Below the pieces are notes generated by a model. That model saw only the letters and a program-made list of their open reading frames with translations. It did no database searches and was not told the origin of the DNA. From positions 1 to 22,792 of the forward strand of contig DAOVVV010000038.1 in the NCBI GenBank assembly GCA_030637025.1: a stretch of DNA of 22,792 bases. The letters run 5' to 3'. How positions within the stretch are numbered: position 1 is the stretch's first letter; each line of letters opens with the position of its first letter. The DNA is from JAGLHV01 sp023143305 [NCBI: Clostridia bacterium] (GTDB lineage Bacteria; CBDUZB01; JAGLHV01). This document shows positions 1 to 7,666 of the stretch, one piece after another. The position numbers and the translations under genes are program-made.

Positions 1-132
1 ATCATTTAGCGTTCCGGTTCCTTTTTTGGGATAAAGCCCGATTTTTCTTAATTTGTTTATTTTGTTTTGTTCAATAATAAATGCAATGAGTAAGATAAAA
101 ATTATTACTATTACTATGTATAATAATGTCAT
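1..132 (-). CDS. Small membrane-anchored protein, C-terminus off the left edge
   Basis: Seen: an ATG at 132 is preceded by a strong GAGGAG ribosome-binding site (about 5 bases of spacing), and the frame stays open to the window edge (44 codons visible). Residues 2-20 are almost entirely hydrophobic, giving one N-terminal membrane helix. A polar stretch follows (EQNKINKLRKIGLYPKKG). Inference: the arrangement of one helix followed by a short basic segment and a 'GLYPKKG' turn resembles small membrane proteins whose missing part is a ribosomal L7/L12 C-terminal-like domain, but that part is outside the window, so this is only a guess. It lies 23 bases downstream of the 29-codon Walker A frame and probably shares its transcript. 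Confidence is good that it is a gene and low for any function. Confidence 0.65.
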   Translation of the reverse strand, partial: MTLLYIVIVIIFILLIAFIIEQNKINKLRKIGLYPKKGTGTLND

Positions 133-155
133 TTGTCTCCTCGATAACTTAATTT

Positions 156-245
156 TTATAACTCTTTAATCATTTGTTTCAGTATAAAAGATTTCCCTGC
201 TGTTCCGGAACCGGTTATTGTAACAATTATTTCATTTTTATCCAT
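156..245 (-). CDS. 29-residue frame with a Walker A (P-loop) motif
   Basis: Seen: an ATG at 245 opens a 29-codon frame ending in TAA. It contains GSGTAGKS, a perfect GxxxxGK[ST] Walker A motif, placed after a hydrophobic beta-strand (EIIVTIT) and before a helix (FILKQMIKEL), as in P-loop NTPases. It has only a weak AAGG ribosome-binding site, but a good promoter (310-338) and a 32-bp palindrome (257-288) lie directly upstream. The frame does not continue after the stop: the next in-frame stop comes 8 codons later. It could be the surviving 5' end of a truncated P-loop gene or a genuine micro-protein or leader peptide. Walker B and all other NTPase elements are absent, so catalysis on its own is unlikely. 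Confidence 0.45.
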   Translation of the reverse strand: MDKNEIIVTITGSGTAGKSFILKQMIKEL

Positions 246-256
246 TTTATTAACCT

Positions 257-288
257 TATTAGGCAAAATTTATAAATTTTGCCTAATA
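257..288. promoter_or_regulatory. 32-bp perfect palindrome in the leader of the Walker A frame
   Basis: Seen: the half 257-272 (tattaggcaaaattta) is followed with no spacer by its exact reverse complement at 273-288. It lies 11 bases upstream of the ATG at 245 and downstream of the predicted transcription start near 303. No T-run follows it on the minus strand, so it is not a typical intrinsic terminator. It could be an operator for a dimeric repressor or an RNA hairpin controlling translation of the downstream frames. Confidence 0.6.
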
Positions 289-309
289 TACTCTGCTAAA
301 TAGACAAAT

Positions 310-338
310 ATTATAAAAAATATCCTTTATCAAGCCAA
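310..338 (-). promoter_or_regulatory. Sigma70-type promoter for the leftmost small genes
   Basis: Minus strand: the -35 TTGGCT (333-338) and a perfect -10 TATAAT (310-315) are separated by exactly 17 bases. The predicted start is near 303, about 58 bases before the ATG at 245, so the 32-bp palindrome falls in the leader. Confidence 0.5.
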
Positions 339-418
339 AATTGGAACTTCAATATAAATATAGAATTAGAATCGGTTTTTATAAAGGATTTTCGAATATC
401 AGACACATTATATCAATT

Positions 419-3157
419 TTACTGTTTTTTCCCATCCTTATTTTTTTTATCCAAACATCGTTTTAAAAATATTTCTATTGATTCTTTTTCTTCGCTTGAC
501 AAAGAATTATCCTCTTTAAATTTTTCTGCTAATTTTTGGAATTCTGCAAGATTGTAAATTTGACTAAATCTTTCGAATTCCAAAATAAAACCCAACGAAG
601 AGTTTTTCTTTGTATAGTAACTAATAAATTTAATAAACTTTTTGGCATCATCTTTAATAAGTGAAAAAACATAATTATTTACAGTTTTATTATTATCCCC
701 TGTAAACATCGTCCAATTCGTTGCCCATTGGTATAATACAAAAACCCAATCTCTTTCTTCTGGTAATTCCTCAAAAATATCCTTTTTCCCATCAACAAAA
801 TATTTTTTTAATCGGTTTGCCACGATATCTTGTATCTGCCCAATTTCTACTGAACTATAAGTCTTTTCCGTTTTACAAGAATATACAATATCAACAGCGA
901 AAGGGAAATCTGAAATATTGGTAATAACTTCTTTTAATATAGCCTGCCTTTCGTTCTTGTCTGTTTTCTTATTAATTAAATGTAATAGAAAACTTTCACT
1001 TCTATCACCTCCATCGCTTAAGGAACCCCCTATACCCTTTCTATGAAATTTATCAACATTCTTATAAATAACCCTTACTATATCGAGAACTATCTCTTCC
1101 TGTATTTTATCTATGGACAATATAAGTTTATTAAAAAAATCCGGCAACTTTTCTTTGTTTTTCATATAAAAAATACTTTCCTCAATAATATTTTCCCTCT
1201 CAGTTTTTTCTGCTGAATGCCACAATTTTAGAGTTGTTTTCATATATTCATCAGATATTTCTAATGAAGGCACTTTCAACATAAAGTAATTTCTGAAATA
1301 TTTAGGATTCGTAATTCGTTGTTTTAGGATGTCATTTTCATAGGTCGCTCTATATTCACGAAAAGCATTTCCCACTTCAACAAAGAAAATAGTCTTCAAT
1401 AATTCCTTCACAATTTTCCCTTCTTTTACCTTTTCAACTATATCTTCAATATGCTTCTTAATCTCTGAATATCTTTCTTCATTTGAGAGAGAAATAAAAG
1501 GAGACACAAAAGAATCCGAATCACCCCAATCCAGAGGAATATAAAACCAGGGCTTTTGCCAAATATCATCATAAACGTTTGGATAAAAATTTCTTATTGT
1601 CTCTAAAATAAAGAAATCGCATAAATTTACCTCACTTTTGATTGGCGGAAGGGTTAAATATATACCATTTAAATACCTTTTCACCTGACGCAAAGTCTTA
1701 AATAATTTACCGATTTGCGTTTGGTAAATAGAATTAAACTCCTTATAAAATTTTTCTTTATCTTCTTGACTAATCCCAATTACATCAAAAAAATTATTTT
1801 TAGATGTTTTCCAAAATCCTACAACTTTAGTTTTTTCCTTTTTATCGGTTATAAAATTAAAATCTTTCTCTGTAAGACCAACCTTAAAGTTAAGAACTTT
1901 TTCCTTTGGATCAACAAATATATCCATCCAATTCTCATTTGAATATTTCAGAATAATATTTATAAATGATGTTCGGTAAATACTACCGTCGAGATGAATA
2001 TCCAAAAACTGAACAAGAGCTCTTTGTTCAACTGCCGGTAACGAAATAGGTTTCTGTACAATTTTTTCTAAGAATTCCGAGTCAACATTTAACAAATTCT
2101 GAATTATAATTGTATCAAAACTTAAAAGAAAAATTGTTTTTTTAAATTTCACATTAAGACGGATAAGTTTAAAAACAAATAAAATTTCTTCTTTCTGAAG
2201 TCTATCAATGTCATCAATGAAGATAATAATTTTCTTTCCTGAACAAATTATATAATCTTCAATTCTCTTTTGGGTTTTCTTTAAAGACTCCTCTATAGGA
2301 GAAAAGTCCATTTTTATTCCTGCTCGGGACATTCCCGAAGAAATTATACTGTGATATTTTGTAAAAGTTTCTTTAAGATTGGAAAAAACAAATTTCTTAC
2401 TAAGGGTTTGTTCAATCTGTTTATAAAAAGCAGTTACAACTGCTTTTTCATTTTCAAAATACCAGGGATTAAAATTTACCACTAAGAAGTCATCATTCTT
2501 TTCAATCTTGTCCCTCAATAAGTTGACAACCGATGTTTTACCTTCACCCCATTTTCCATTTAATCCAAAGACAAAAGAATCATCAAAGGGCAACTTTATA
2601 ATATCCTGATATAAATTTTCAATAAAATCTTCTCTTCCTAATAAATCCTGGTCAGTAAACTTGATGGGTTCATCAATCAGTGAATAATTATCTAATGGGA
2701 AAACATCTGCTTTTCTTTCTCTCTTCTTCCAAAAATAACTCGAAAAAAACCACCCTAGTATGAAGAAACAATTCCACTTTGCAAAAAACTTAAAATTCGA
2801 AGATCGTTCCGGGATAAATTCATCAGGCAAGAAAATAATAAATAAAGCAGAAAAAACAATAAATAAAACTATATAATCAGGCCCACTATAGTCTAACCTC
2901 TTTTTTAATTTGCGTGTATTTTCATATCTTTGCCATAACTCTTGCATTTTTTCCCAGGAACAAATGAGAAAAATGAATACAAGGGCTGTTACAGCAACAA
3001 AAGGTCCCCAAATGTCTATATTTAAAAATATTTTTATACACTCCAGATTTATTAAAACAGGAAACACCAAAAACACAAAAAATATTGACATCAAAATAAC
3101 AACAGTAATAGAAAAAATGTCTTTTGAAATATTTTCTTTTGAATTTTTCATTTTCAA
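419..3157 (-). CDS. KAP-family P-loop NTPase with N-terminal membrane helices
   Basis: A 912-residue STAND-type NTPase of the KAP family. Seen: four hydrophobic segments at about 15-38, 47-67, 93-111 and 127-143; then Walker A GKWGEGKTS (201-209), the KAP-typical FNPWYFE block (229-235), Walker B IIIFIDDIDRL (310-320), and a following strand with LLSFD (344-348) and EKIVQKPISLP (364-374), all in normal KAP order. The C-terminal half (about 420-912) is alpha-helical and of no recognised family; it could be the sensing or effector part. Known for the family: KAP NTPases are membrane-associated, patchily distributed, and include the F-plasmid phage-exclusion protein PifA. Inference: a membrane-anchored defence ATPase. 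The start is supported by a GGTGA about 13 bases upstream; Met3 is an alternative. The gene upstream, 173 bases away, encodes a HEPN protein, so the two may form one unit, although a 22-bp palindrome lies between them. Confidence 0.9.
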   Translation of the reverse strand: MKMKNSKENISKDIFSITVVILMSIFFVFLVFPVLINLECIKIFLNIDIWGPFVAVTALVFIFLICSWEKMQELWQRYENTRKLKKRLDYSGPDYIVLFIVFSALFIIFLPDEFIPERSSNFKFFAKWNCFFILGWFFSSYFWKKRERKADVFPLDNYSLIDEPIKFTDQDLLGREDFIENLYQDIIKLPFDDSFVFGLNGKWGEGKTSVVNLLRDKIEKNDDFLVVNFNPWYFENEKAVVTAFYKQIEQTLSKKFVFSNLKETFTKYHSIISSGMSRAGIKMDFSPIEESLKKTQKRIEDYIICSGKKIIIFIDDIDRLQKEEILFVFKLIRLNVKFKKTIFLLSFDTIIIQNLLNVDSEFLEKIVQKPISLPAVEQRALVQFLDIHLDGSIYRTSFINIILKYSNENWMDIFVDPKEKVLNFKVGLTEKDFNFITDKKEKTKVVGFWKTSKNNFFDVIGISQEDKEKFYKEFNSIYQTQIGKLFKTLRQVKRYLNGIYLTLPPIKSEVNLCDFFILETIRNFYPNVYDDIWQKPWFYIPLDWGDSDSFVSPFISLSNEERYSEIKKHIEDIVEKVKEGKIVKELLKTIFFVEVGNAFREYRATYENDILKQRITNPKYFRNYFMLKVPSLEISDEYMKTTLKLWHSAEKTERENIIEESIFYMKNKEKLPDFFNKLILSIDKIQEEIVLDIVRVIYKNVDKFHRKGIGGSLSDGGDRSESFLLHLINKKTDKNERQAILKEVITNISDFPFAVDIVYSCKTEKTYSSVEIGQIQDIVANRLKKYFVDGKKDIFEELPEERDWVFVLYQWATNWTMFTGDNNKTVNNYVFSLIKDDAKKFIKFISYYTKKNSSLGFILEFERFSQIYNLAEFQKLAEKFKEDNSLSSEEKESIEIFLKRCLDKKNKDGKKQ

Positions 3158-3277
3158 TTATCTATTCACCTATTTTTTTATCTTCTTTGTCGCTTTATCC
3201 GAAATTGTTTTTATAAAAGGTTCAAGTATAAACCAAATCAAATTTGTTCTTTATCCTGTCAAAAACCAGTCGGTGTT

Positions 3278-3299
3278 TATCTATACTATAGTATAGATA
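3278..3299. promoter_or_regulatory. 22-bp perfect palindrome upstream of the KAP gene
   Basis: Seen: the half tatctatacta (3278-3288) is followed immediately by its reverse complement (3289-3299). It lies 32 bases past the HEPN gene stop and about 120 bases upstream of the KAP start. It could be an operator for the KAP gene or a weak hairpin. No T-run follows it on the minus strand, so terminator function is doubtful. No convincing -35/-10 pair was found next to it. Confidence 0.4.
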
Positions 3300-3330
3300 G
3301 CACTTTTGTCCCTATTTTATAAAAAAACCT

Positions 3331-4071
3331 TTATTTCTCATCACTAAATGGGCTTTCTGGATCAAAAGAGGTCGTTAAAACCTTTCCTTTCATTACTTCT
3401 TTAATTTGGTCTTCGTCTATTTCGCACCATTTACCGGTCGTGGATAAAGTAAATCCTATATTCTCTGCAAATTTCTTTGCAATGTCCATAAAAGCATTGG
3501 CACATTCTAATGCAATCAAGGATTCTTGTTCATTTATTGGGGATGCCCGATGAACAAAATTATTTCTCTTGGGCCAAATTTTCTTCTGCATTGTTTCCCA
3601 TAAAGGGGCATTTTTATCTGAAATTCTTCTTTTCGTAATATCTATATCCCACTTTTTCAAAACAAAACACAAAAGTTTTTTTTCATGACCAGCTTTACTA
3701 GGCATAATTCGTTTAATAAGCTCGCCTGCCCAATCATCAGAAAGAAATGCACCTTGAACTAGAGGACGAAGAAGCAAAAAACGAATGATCAACTCAATTA
3801 CTATTACGGAAAGAATAAGTGAAGCACCGAAATAGTTATTTTCATTTAAGGCTTTTGCTCGGTCTAAGCAAAATTTAATACGCTCTTCAACTGCATCTCC
3901 ATATTTTCCAAGATAATCTCTTACATTTTCTTCAGAAATATCTCCGAGGGCATTATTAACTAGTTTTTCTTCGTATTCCTCTCGTACTTGTTCTTCAAAA
4001 TACACATCCATCGCAGCTTCTTCAATATCCATGTTCACCGCATCATTATAATCATCAGAAATGTTTTTCAT
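3331..4071 (-). CDS. HEPN-domain protein with intact R-x4-H motif (putative RNase)
   Basis: A 246-residue soluble protein. Seen: an acidic N-terminal third (1-60); a strongly hydrophobic long helix at about 82-101 (FGASLILSVIVIELIIRFLL); and, in the second half, KRNNFVHRA, in which R169 and H174 form the RNxxxH signature of HEPN ribonuclease domains, at the start of a helix as expected. Known: HEPN domains with this motif act as metal-independent RNases in toxin-antitoxin, abortive-infection and CRISPR effectors. Inference: a putative RNA-cutting effector in a defence context. The start is supported by GAGGG 9 bases upstream. It sits between the large unknown protein (116-base gap) and the KAP NTPase (173-base gap), in the same orientation. 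A TATACA/TACAAT -10-like sequence occurs about 30 bases upstream, but without a clear -35. The hydrophobic helix is probably part of the HEPN bundle rather than a membrane anchor. Confidence 0.75.
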   Translation of the reverse strand: MKNISDDYNDAVNMDIEEAAMDVYFEEQVREEYEEKLVNNALGDISEENVRDYLGKYGDAVEERIKFCLDRAKALNENNYFGASLILSVIVIELIIRFLLLRPLVQGAFLSDDWAGELIKRIMPSKAGHEKKLLCFVLKKWDIDITKRRISDKNAPLWETMQKKIWPKRNNFVHRASPINEQESLIALECANAFMDIAKKFAENIGFTLSTTGKWCEIDEDQIKEVMKGKVLTTSFDPESPFSDEK

Positions 4072-4187
4072 GATTTATTCCCTCATTTGTGTTGTATTGT
4101 ATACTTTAAAAGATTCTTCTACTAAAAGATTTTTTTCAACAAGCTAAAAACAGTAAGCAAGTAGATTTCAATAAATTATTGTTTTTA

Positions 4188-6611
4188 TTATTTTATTCTT
4201 AACAAATATCCTTCAAACCCTTGGGATTTATTATATTCGAATCGTTCGAAAATATGAAGCAAAATTTTTTCTTCTAAATGCTCTCTCTGTTTATCTTCCC
4301 CTCCAATTCTTTTTAGCCATTCTGGTGGTTTTTTTAAAAACTCATTCATTAAATCATCATTTTCGGAGAAGGCTCGAACATTCATATAAAATATATCCTT
4401 CTTTAGCTCTTTGTTGTCTCCTTCTTTCAATGGAGAATACTGTATCAATTCACCTATCTTAGACTTATTTAGAATCATAATTTGCTGGTCAGTTTTTCTT
4501 TCATAGACTTCAAAAATAGGAATATATTGATTTTTAAAAACATACCACCCTTTAACCCCTCTTATTTTTAATTGAGGATTATCTTTATACCCTTTCGGTT
4601 TAAAATTTTTGGAGTTTTCAAAAAATCTATACAAATTAACATTTACAGCAAAAATAACAATCTCTGATAAATTGCTAAATTTTTCCAATATCTTTTCAAA
4701 AGCAATCTCTTCAACTTCCTTACAACAATTCGCTATTTTTTCTAAAATATAGGAATTTTCTCCGGAAGCTAAATTGGTTCCGTCATGGCTACCATAATCA
4801 CCATAACGAACATGCCACTCTTCAAAAAAGGCCGCCTTGTCAGCTACAATATTTATACCAAATCTTTCCGGCTTACCTCTGTATTTCTCATTGGTTTTAT
4901 CTTCGTATAGTTTATAGTGCTTAAAAATATTTCGTAGTATTACTGTCTCACTAAAGCCCTTTAATACTTGTTCTTTAAATTCCTCAATTTTCTTAGGACT
5001 GGTTGGCTGTTTTCTTTGTAAATCCCCGATTTGTTCTTGAGATTTTTCTTTTAAACTCTGCAAAAACGGTATCAGCTTTTCATCAAAAGTTTCATCAATT
5101 TTGGTTGTATCAAATCCAATCTTTCCTAAAATATCCGGTTGTCCTTTTATGTCTTTTGCAATTCCAACTAACTCATCTATAGAATGCTCCAAATTGCTTA
5201 AGCGATAAATATGGAACTTTGGTAAACTATAATTTTCAATTTGCTCATATTTATCATGCACATTAGGTTTGATTGTTTGCATTATTCGAGATAAAAGTAG
5301 TATTAAATATTTTTTGTAGTAAGATTCGCTTCCATGGTGACCTTCCAAAAAATCAACCCTTCTTTCAAAAAGTCCCTTTCTAAAGTAAAAATTTATCACA
5401 TCTTTAATAGAACTGGGAATAATATTATGTCCTATCCATGAAGCATCAGAATCGGGTGGCTGTTTATATTCCCATAAATATTTAATGTAATCGGGTTTTT
5501 GTTTAAACAGGCAATAAGCACCGATAGCAAAGACAATCTCTAACAGATTATTATATTTATACTGCGAAATAACAAATTCCTTAATTTCGCTTTCTATTTC
5601 CTTGGCTTTTTTCTTTTGCTCTTTGTTAAAATTGGGTTCCAGAATTTGTTTTAATTCGTCAAATTTTTCTATCCACTTATTTAATTTTTCCCTTGTATGT
5701 AAATCCTTTTCAGAATCTAATCTTTCTATTCTATCTCCTATTCTGTATTCCTCGTTTAATTTTTGGTATTTCTCAAAACCCGATTGACGAATTAAAAAAT
5801 CATAATCCCAGATTTTTCCGCTGTAATATAAAGTAACAGTTACCCTATCCACTAAAGAAGAAACAAGATTATTAAAAAGTGACGTTTGATTTCTAGAAAT
5901 AATACATCTAACAGAAGAAAAGAAATAATCATTAAATAATTCTAGGTAACATAAATCAAAACTTTTCTCTCTCTGTCTTAGTCTGTTAAAAACTATATCA
6001 ATATACCAATAGATTGAAGCTGCAAAAACAGAAGCATTCATTTCTTTTTCAGAAGACTTTATTGCCTTCCACGTTATAGAATGAAGTAATTTTAAAAATT
6101 GTTCTACAAAAAGATTATTTAAAGGTTCTCGGGTCAATTCTGCTAATAACCAATTTAAATGATCAATAACACATCTGCTTATTTCATCATTGTCACACCG
6201 AAAAGAACATTCCCATATCTTTTTAAAAGACTCTAAAAATTGGGTTAACCCTTTCACCTTTGTTTCTGCTGAAAAAGATAATAAAAGAGCTGCTTCTTGT
6301 TTCAATTCTTCAGCACTCTTCGCTTCTTTAGAATCTTCTTTAATTAAACTCTTCCCTCTTTCAATAGGTTGAACATAATTTTCAAGAAAATCTTTTGACC
6401 ATAAAAAAGCTTCAAATTTATCAGGATTATCTTTTTTTAACTGCCAAAATTTTCTAAAGATATATTCTAAATCTTTTAATATTTCCTTTACTGATTGATT
6501 GTCGCCTCTTTCTGTTTTTGCTAAAGTTATATTAACTATTTTCTCTAAATAAAAAAAGAGTAATTGTTGATCTTCTTTTATATTTCTATTTTTCGAGAAT
6601 AATTTTAACAT
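4188..6611 (-). CDS. Large cytosolic protein of unknown family, coupled to a membrane protein
   Basis: Not recognised. It has 807 residues from the ATG at 6611, or 813 from a TTG at 6629 with no ribosome-binding site of its own. Seen: no signal peptide or convincing membrane helix, a mostly alpha-helical charged sequence, a coiled-coil-like lysine/glutamate-rich stretch at roughly 300-345, aromatic clusters such as EEWHVRYGDYGSHDG in the last third, and a probable beta-rich segment near the C-terminus (KGWYVFKNQYIPIFEVYERK). No Walker, nuclease or HEPN motif was identified. Its beginning overlaps the end of the upstream membrane-protein gene by 26 bases in another frame. Removing one T from the run at 6589-6593 would join the two frames into one protein, so this may be the cytosolic domain of a single membrane-anchored protein. 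Context (HEPN and KAP neighbours, toxin-antitoxin modules) suggests defence, by association only. Confidence 0.7.
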   Translation of the reverse strand: MLKLFSKNRNIKEDQQLLFFYLEKIVNITLAKTERGDNQSVKEILKDLEYIFRKFWQLKKDNPDKFEAFLWSKDFLENYVQPIERGKSLIKEDSKEAKSAEELKQEAALLLSFSAETKVKGLTQFLESFKKIWECSFRCDNDEISRCVIDHLNWLLAELTREPLNNLFVEQFLKLLHSITWKAIKSSEKEMNASVFAASIYWYIDIVFNRLRQREKSFDLCYLELFNDYFFSSVRCIISRNQTSLFNNLVSSLVDRVTVTLYYSGKIWDYDFLIRQSGFEKYQKLNEEYRIGDRIERLDSEKDLHTREKLNKWIEKFDELKQILEPNFNKEQKKKAKEIESEIKEFVISQYKYNNLLEIVFAIGAYCLFKQKPDYIKYLWEYKQPPDSDASWIGHNIIPSSIKDVINFYFRKGLFERRVDFLEGHHGSESYYKKYLILLLSRIMQTIKPNVHDKYEQIENYSLPKFHIYRLSNLEHSIDELVGIAKDIKGQPDILGKIGFDTTKIDETFDEKLIPFLQSLKEKSQEQIGDLQRKQPTSPKKIEEFKEQVLKGFSETVILRNIFKHYKLYEDKTNEKYRGKPERFGINIVADKAAFFEEWHVRYGDYGSHDGTNLASGENSYILEKIANCCKEVEEIAFEKILEKFSNLSEIVIFAVNVNLYRFFENSKNFKPKGYKDNPQLKIRGVKGWYVFKNQYIPIFEVYERKTDQQIMILNKSKIGELIQYSPLKEGDNKELKKDIFYMNVRAFSENDDLMNEFLKKPPEWLKRIGGEDKQREHLEEKILLHIFERFEYNKSQGFEGYLLRIK

Positions 6612-7068
6612 GGCGTTTAAGTTTCCCAAGTAATAATTTATCTGTATTTATTGTATATTCTTCTACTATCTTAACAAATATATAAAAAACAATGATATTG
6701 ACAATAAACCAAAAGAAGATTGTCCATAAAACAACAGGATTAGATATGCTCAAGAATTTCAAAAAAATTGCAAGAGCAATATTCGGCAGAAGTAAGACAT
6801 ATTGTAATTTGTAAAGAGGTTCTTTTGTGAAAAACTGTGCAATTTCATAATCCTTATATCTGTCGGCGGCCCGAGTAACTACTTGTAATGAGATTGGTAT
6901 TGCTACACCAATCAAAACACCCTCAAAAACTGCAACATCTGATAAAAAACTAGGGCCGGGTGTAAAATTAAAAAAAAGTGATACTATCTTATCTAAACCA
7001 TCAAAGAAAACATCTAAAATCTTTAAATCATTTAAATCACAAAAAACACTCTCTATAATATAAGGCAA
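6586..7068 (-). CDS. Membrane protein with three helices, coupled to the unknown large protein
   Basis: A 160-residue protein of unrecognised family. Start choice: a perfect AGGAGG (7076-7081) lies 7 bases before the TTG at 7068; an upstream TTG at 7101 gives 11 more residues but would place this Shine-Dalgarno sequence inside the gene. Seen: a hydrophobic segment at about 47-63 (VFEGVLIGVAIPISLQVV), a basic cytosolic loop with aromatic residues, then two helices (about 86-104 and 109-133) followed by a polar tail. The tail ends at a TAG immediately after an A5 run (minus strand), overlapping the downstream large gene. The layout looks like an N-terminal membrane domain feeding a cytosolic domain. 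A plausible promoter lies at 7147-7175. Confidence 0.7.
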   Translation of the reverse strand: MPYIIESVFCDLNDLKILDVFFDGLDKIVSLFFNFTPGPSFLSDVAVFEGVLIGVAIPISLQVVTRAADRYKDYEIAQFFTKEPLYKLQYVLLLPNIALAIFLKFLSISNPVVLWTIFFWFIVNIIVFYIFVKIVEEYTINTDKLLLGKLKRHVKIILEK

Positions 7069-7146
7069 ATTAGTGCCTCCTATAAACTTACACCATACCA
7101 AACTATTTTGTTATCTAACCAAGTTTTTTACTTTCTTTATTTCTTT

Positions 7147-7175
7147 ATTTAAAAATTGTTTTTTCTTTTTGTAAA
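7147..7175 (-). promoter_or_regulatory. Possible promoter of the membrane/unknown pair
   Basis: Minus strand: TTTACA (7170-7175) and TTAAAT (7147-7152) with 17 bases between. The -35 matches consensus at five of six positions and the -10 at four of six. The region is A/T-homopolymer rich, so chance matches are likely. Confidence 0.3.
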
Positions 7176-7189
7176 ACAAACTTCTAATC

Positions 7190-7666
7190 TTATTTCTCAT
7201 TCAATTCAAATTTTAACTCCAATTGTGGATTTTGAGACTTTACTTCTGCTAATATCTTTTGCACCAACGAAATCGCATCGGAGAAACATTTATCTGTTTC
7301 AGATTTCGATAAAAGCACCCCCGCCTCATAAGTCATTCTATTGCGTTTTCTACGCATTGTTTCGAACTGCTCTGTTAAATTCTTATATTTGTTTCCTAAA
7401 ACAACGCTGGTTATTTCTACTACAGTTTTATGCTGTGCTCCATCATCCGGTCTATAACCCTTTAAAAGAAGCAATGCCCGCCCTGCCTTTAACATCGCCA
7501 TATAAGCTAATAAATAAGTCGCTCTCTGGGCAATGTGGACTATCTTTTTGGCTTCCTCAAGGTCAAATACCGCCTGTCTTAATAAAGCTTCTACTTGAAT
7601 AATACCTGCTTTTTGTTTTTTTACTTTACCTTCTTTCTCCAGTTTTTTAATAAGCTTATTTATCAT
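7190..7666 (-). CDS. HEPN protein of a HEPN/MNT toxin-antitoxin-type pair
   Basis: A 158-residue all-helical protein. Seen: helices around residues 22-45, 47-70 and 120-143; the strongly conserved-looking block KAGRALLLLKGYRP..GAQHK (60-80) typical of HEPN partners of nucleotidyltransferases; and MRRKRNRMTY (104-113), where the usual RNxxxH motif is RNxxxY (R108, Y113). Known: in HEPN/MNT pairs the HEPN protein is an RNase toxin, and the MNT enzyme neutralises it by adding AMP to a tyrosine near the motif. Because His is replaced by Tyr, this copy may be a non-cleaving subfamily or an AMPylation target. The ATG overlaps the stop of the MNT gene by 4 bases (ATGA), with AAGGA 9 bases upstream, so the two are translationally coupled. 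Confidence 0.85.
   Translation of the reverse strand: MINKLIKKLEKEGKVKKQKAGIIQVEALLRQAVFDLEEAKKIVHIAQRATYLLAYMAMLKAGRALLLLKGYRPDDGAQHKTVVEITSVVLGNKYKNLTEQFETMRRKRNRMTYEAGVLLSKSETDKCFSDAISLVQKILAEVKSQNPQLELKFELNEK

Noticed and set aside
3238-3253. A 16-base identity (tcaaatttgttcttta) with 8347-8362, both near defence-type genes, suggesting a shared regulatory site or duplicated boundary.
   Set aside because: In AT-rich DNA of this length about one such 16-base match is expected by chance, and the flanks do not extend the similarity.
2910-3296. A 128-codon plus-strand frame across the 5' end of the KAP gene.
   Set aside because: It is antisense to the membrane-helix codons of KAP, rich in F/I/N/K as expected from AT-rich shadow frames, with no ribosome-binding site or recognisable motif.
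7156-7602. A 148-codon plus-strand frame opposite the HEPN gene.
   Set aside because: The minus-strand HEPN frame has clear family motifs and is coupled to MNT; the plus-strand frame shows no protein-like features.
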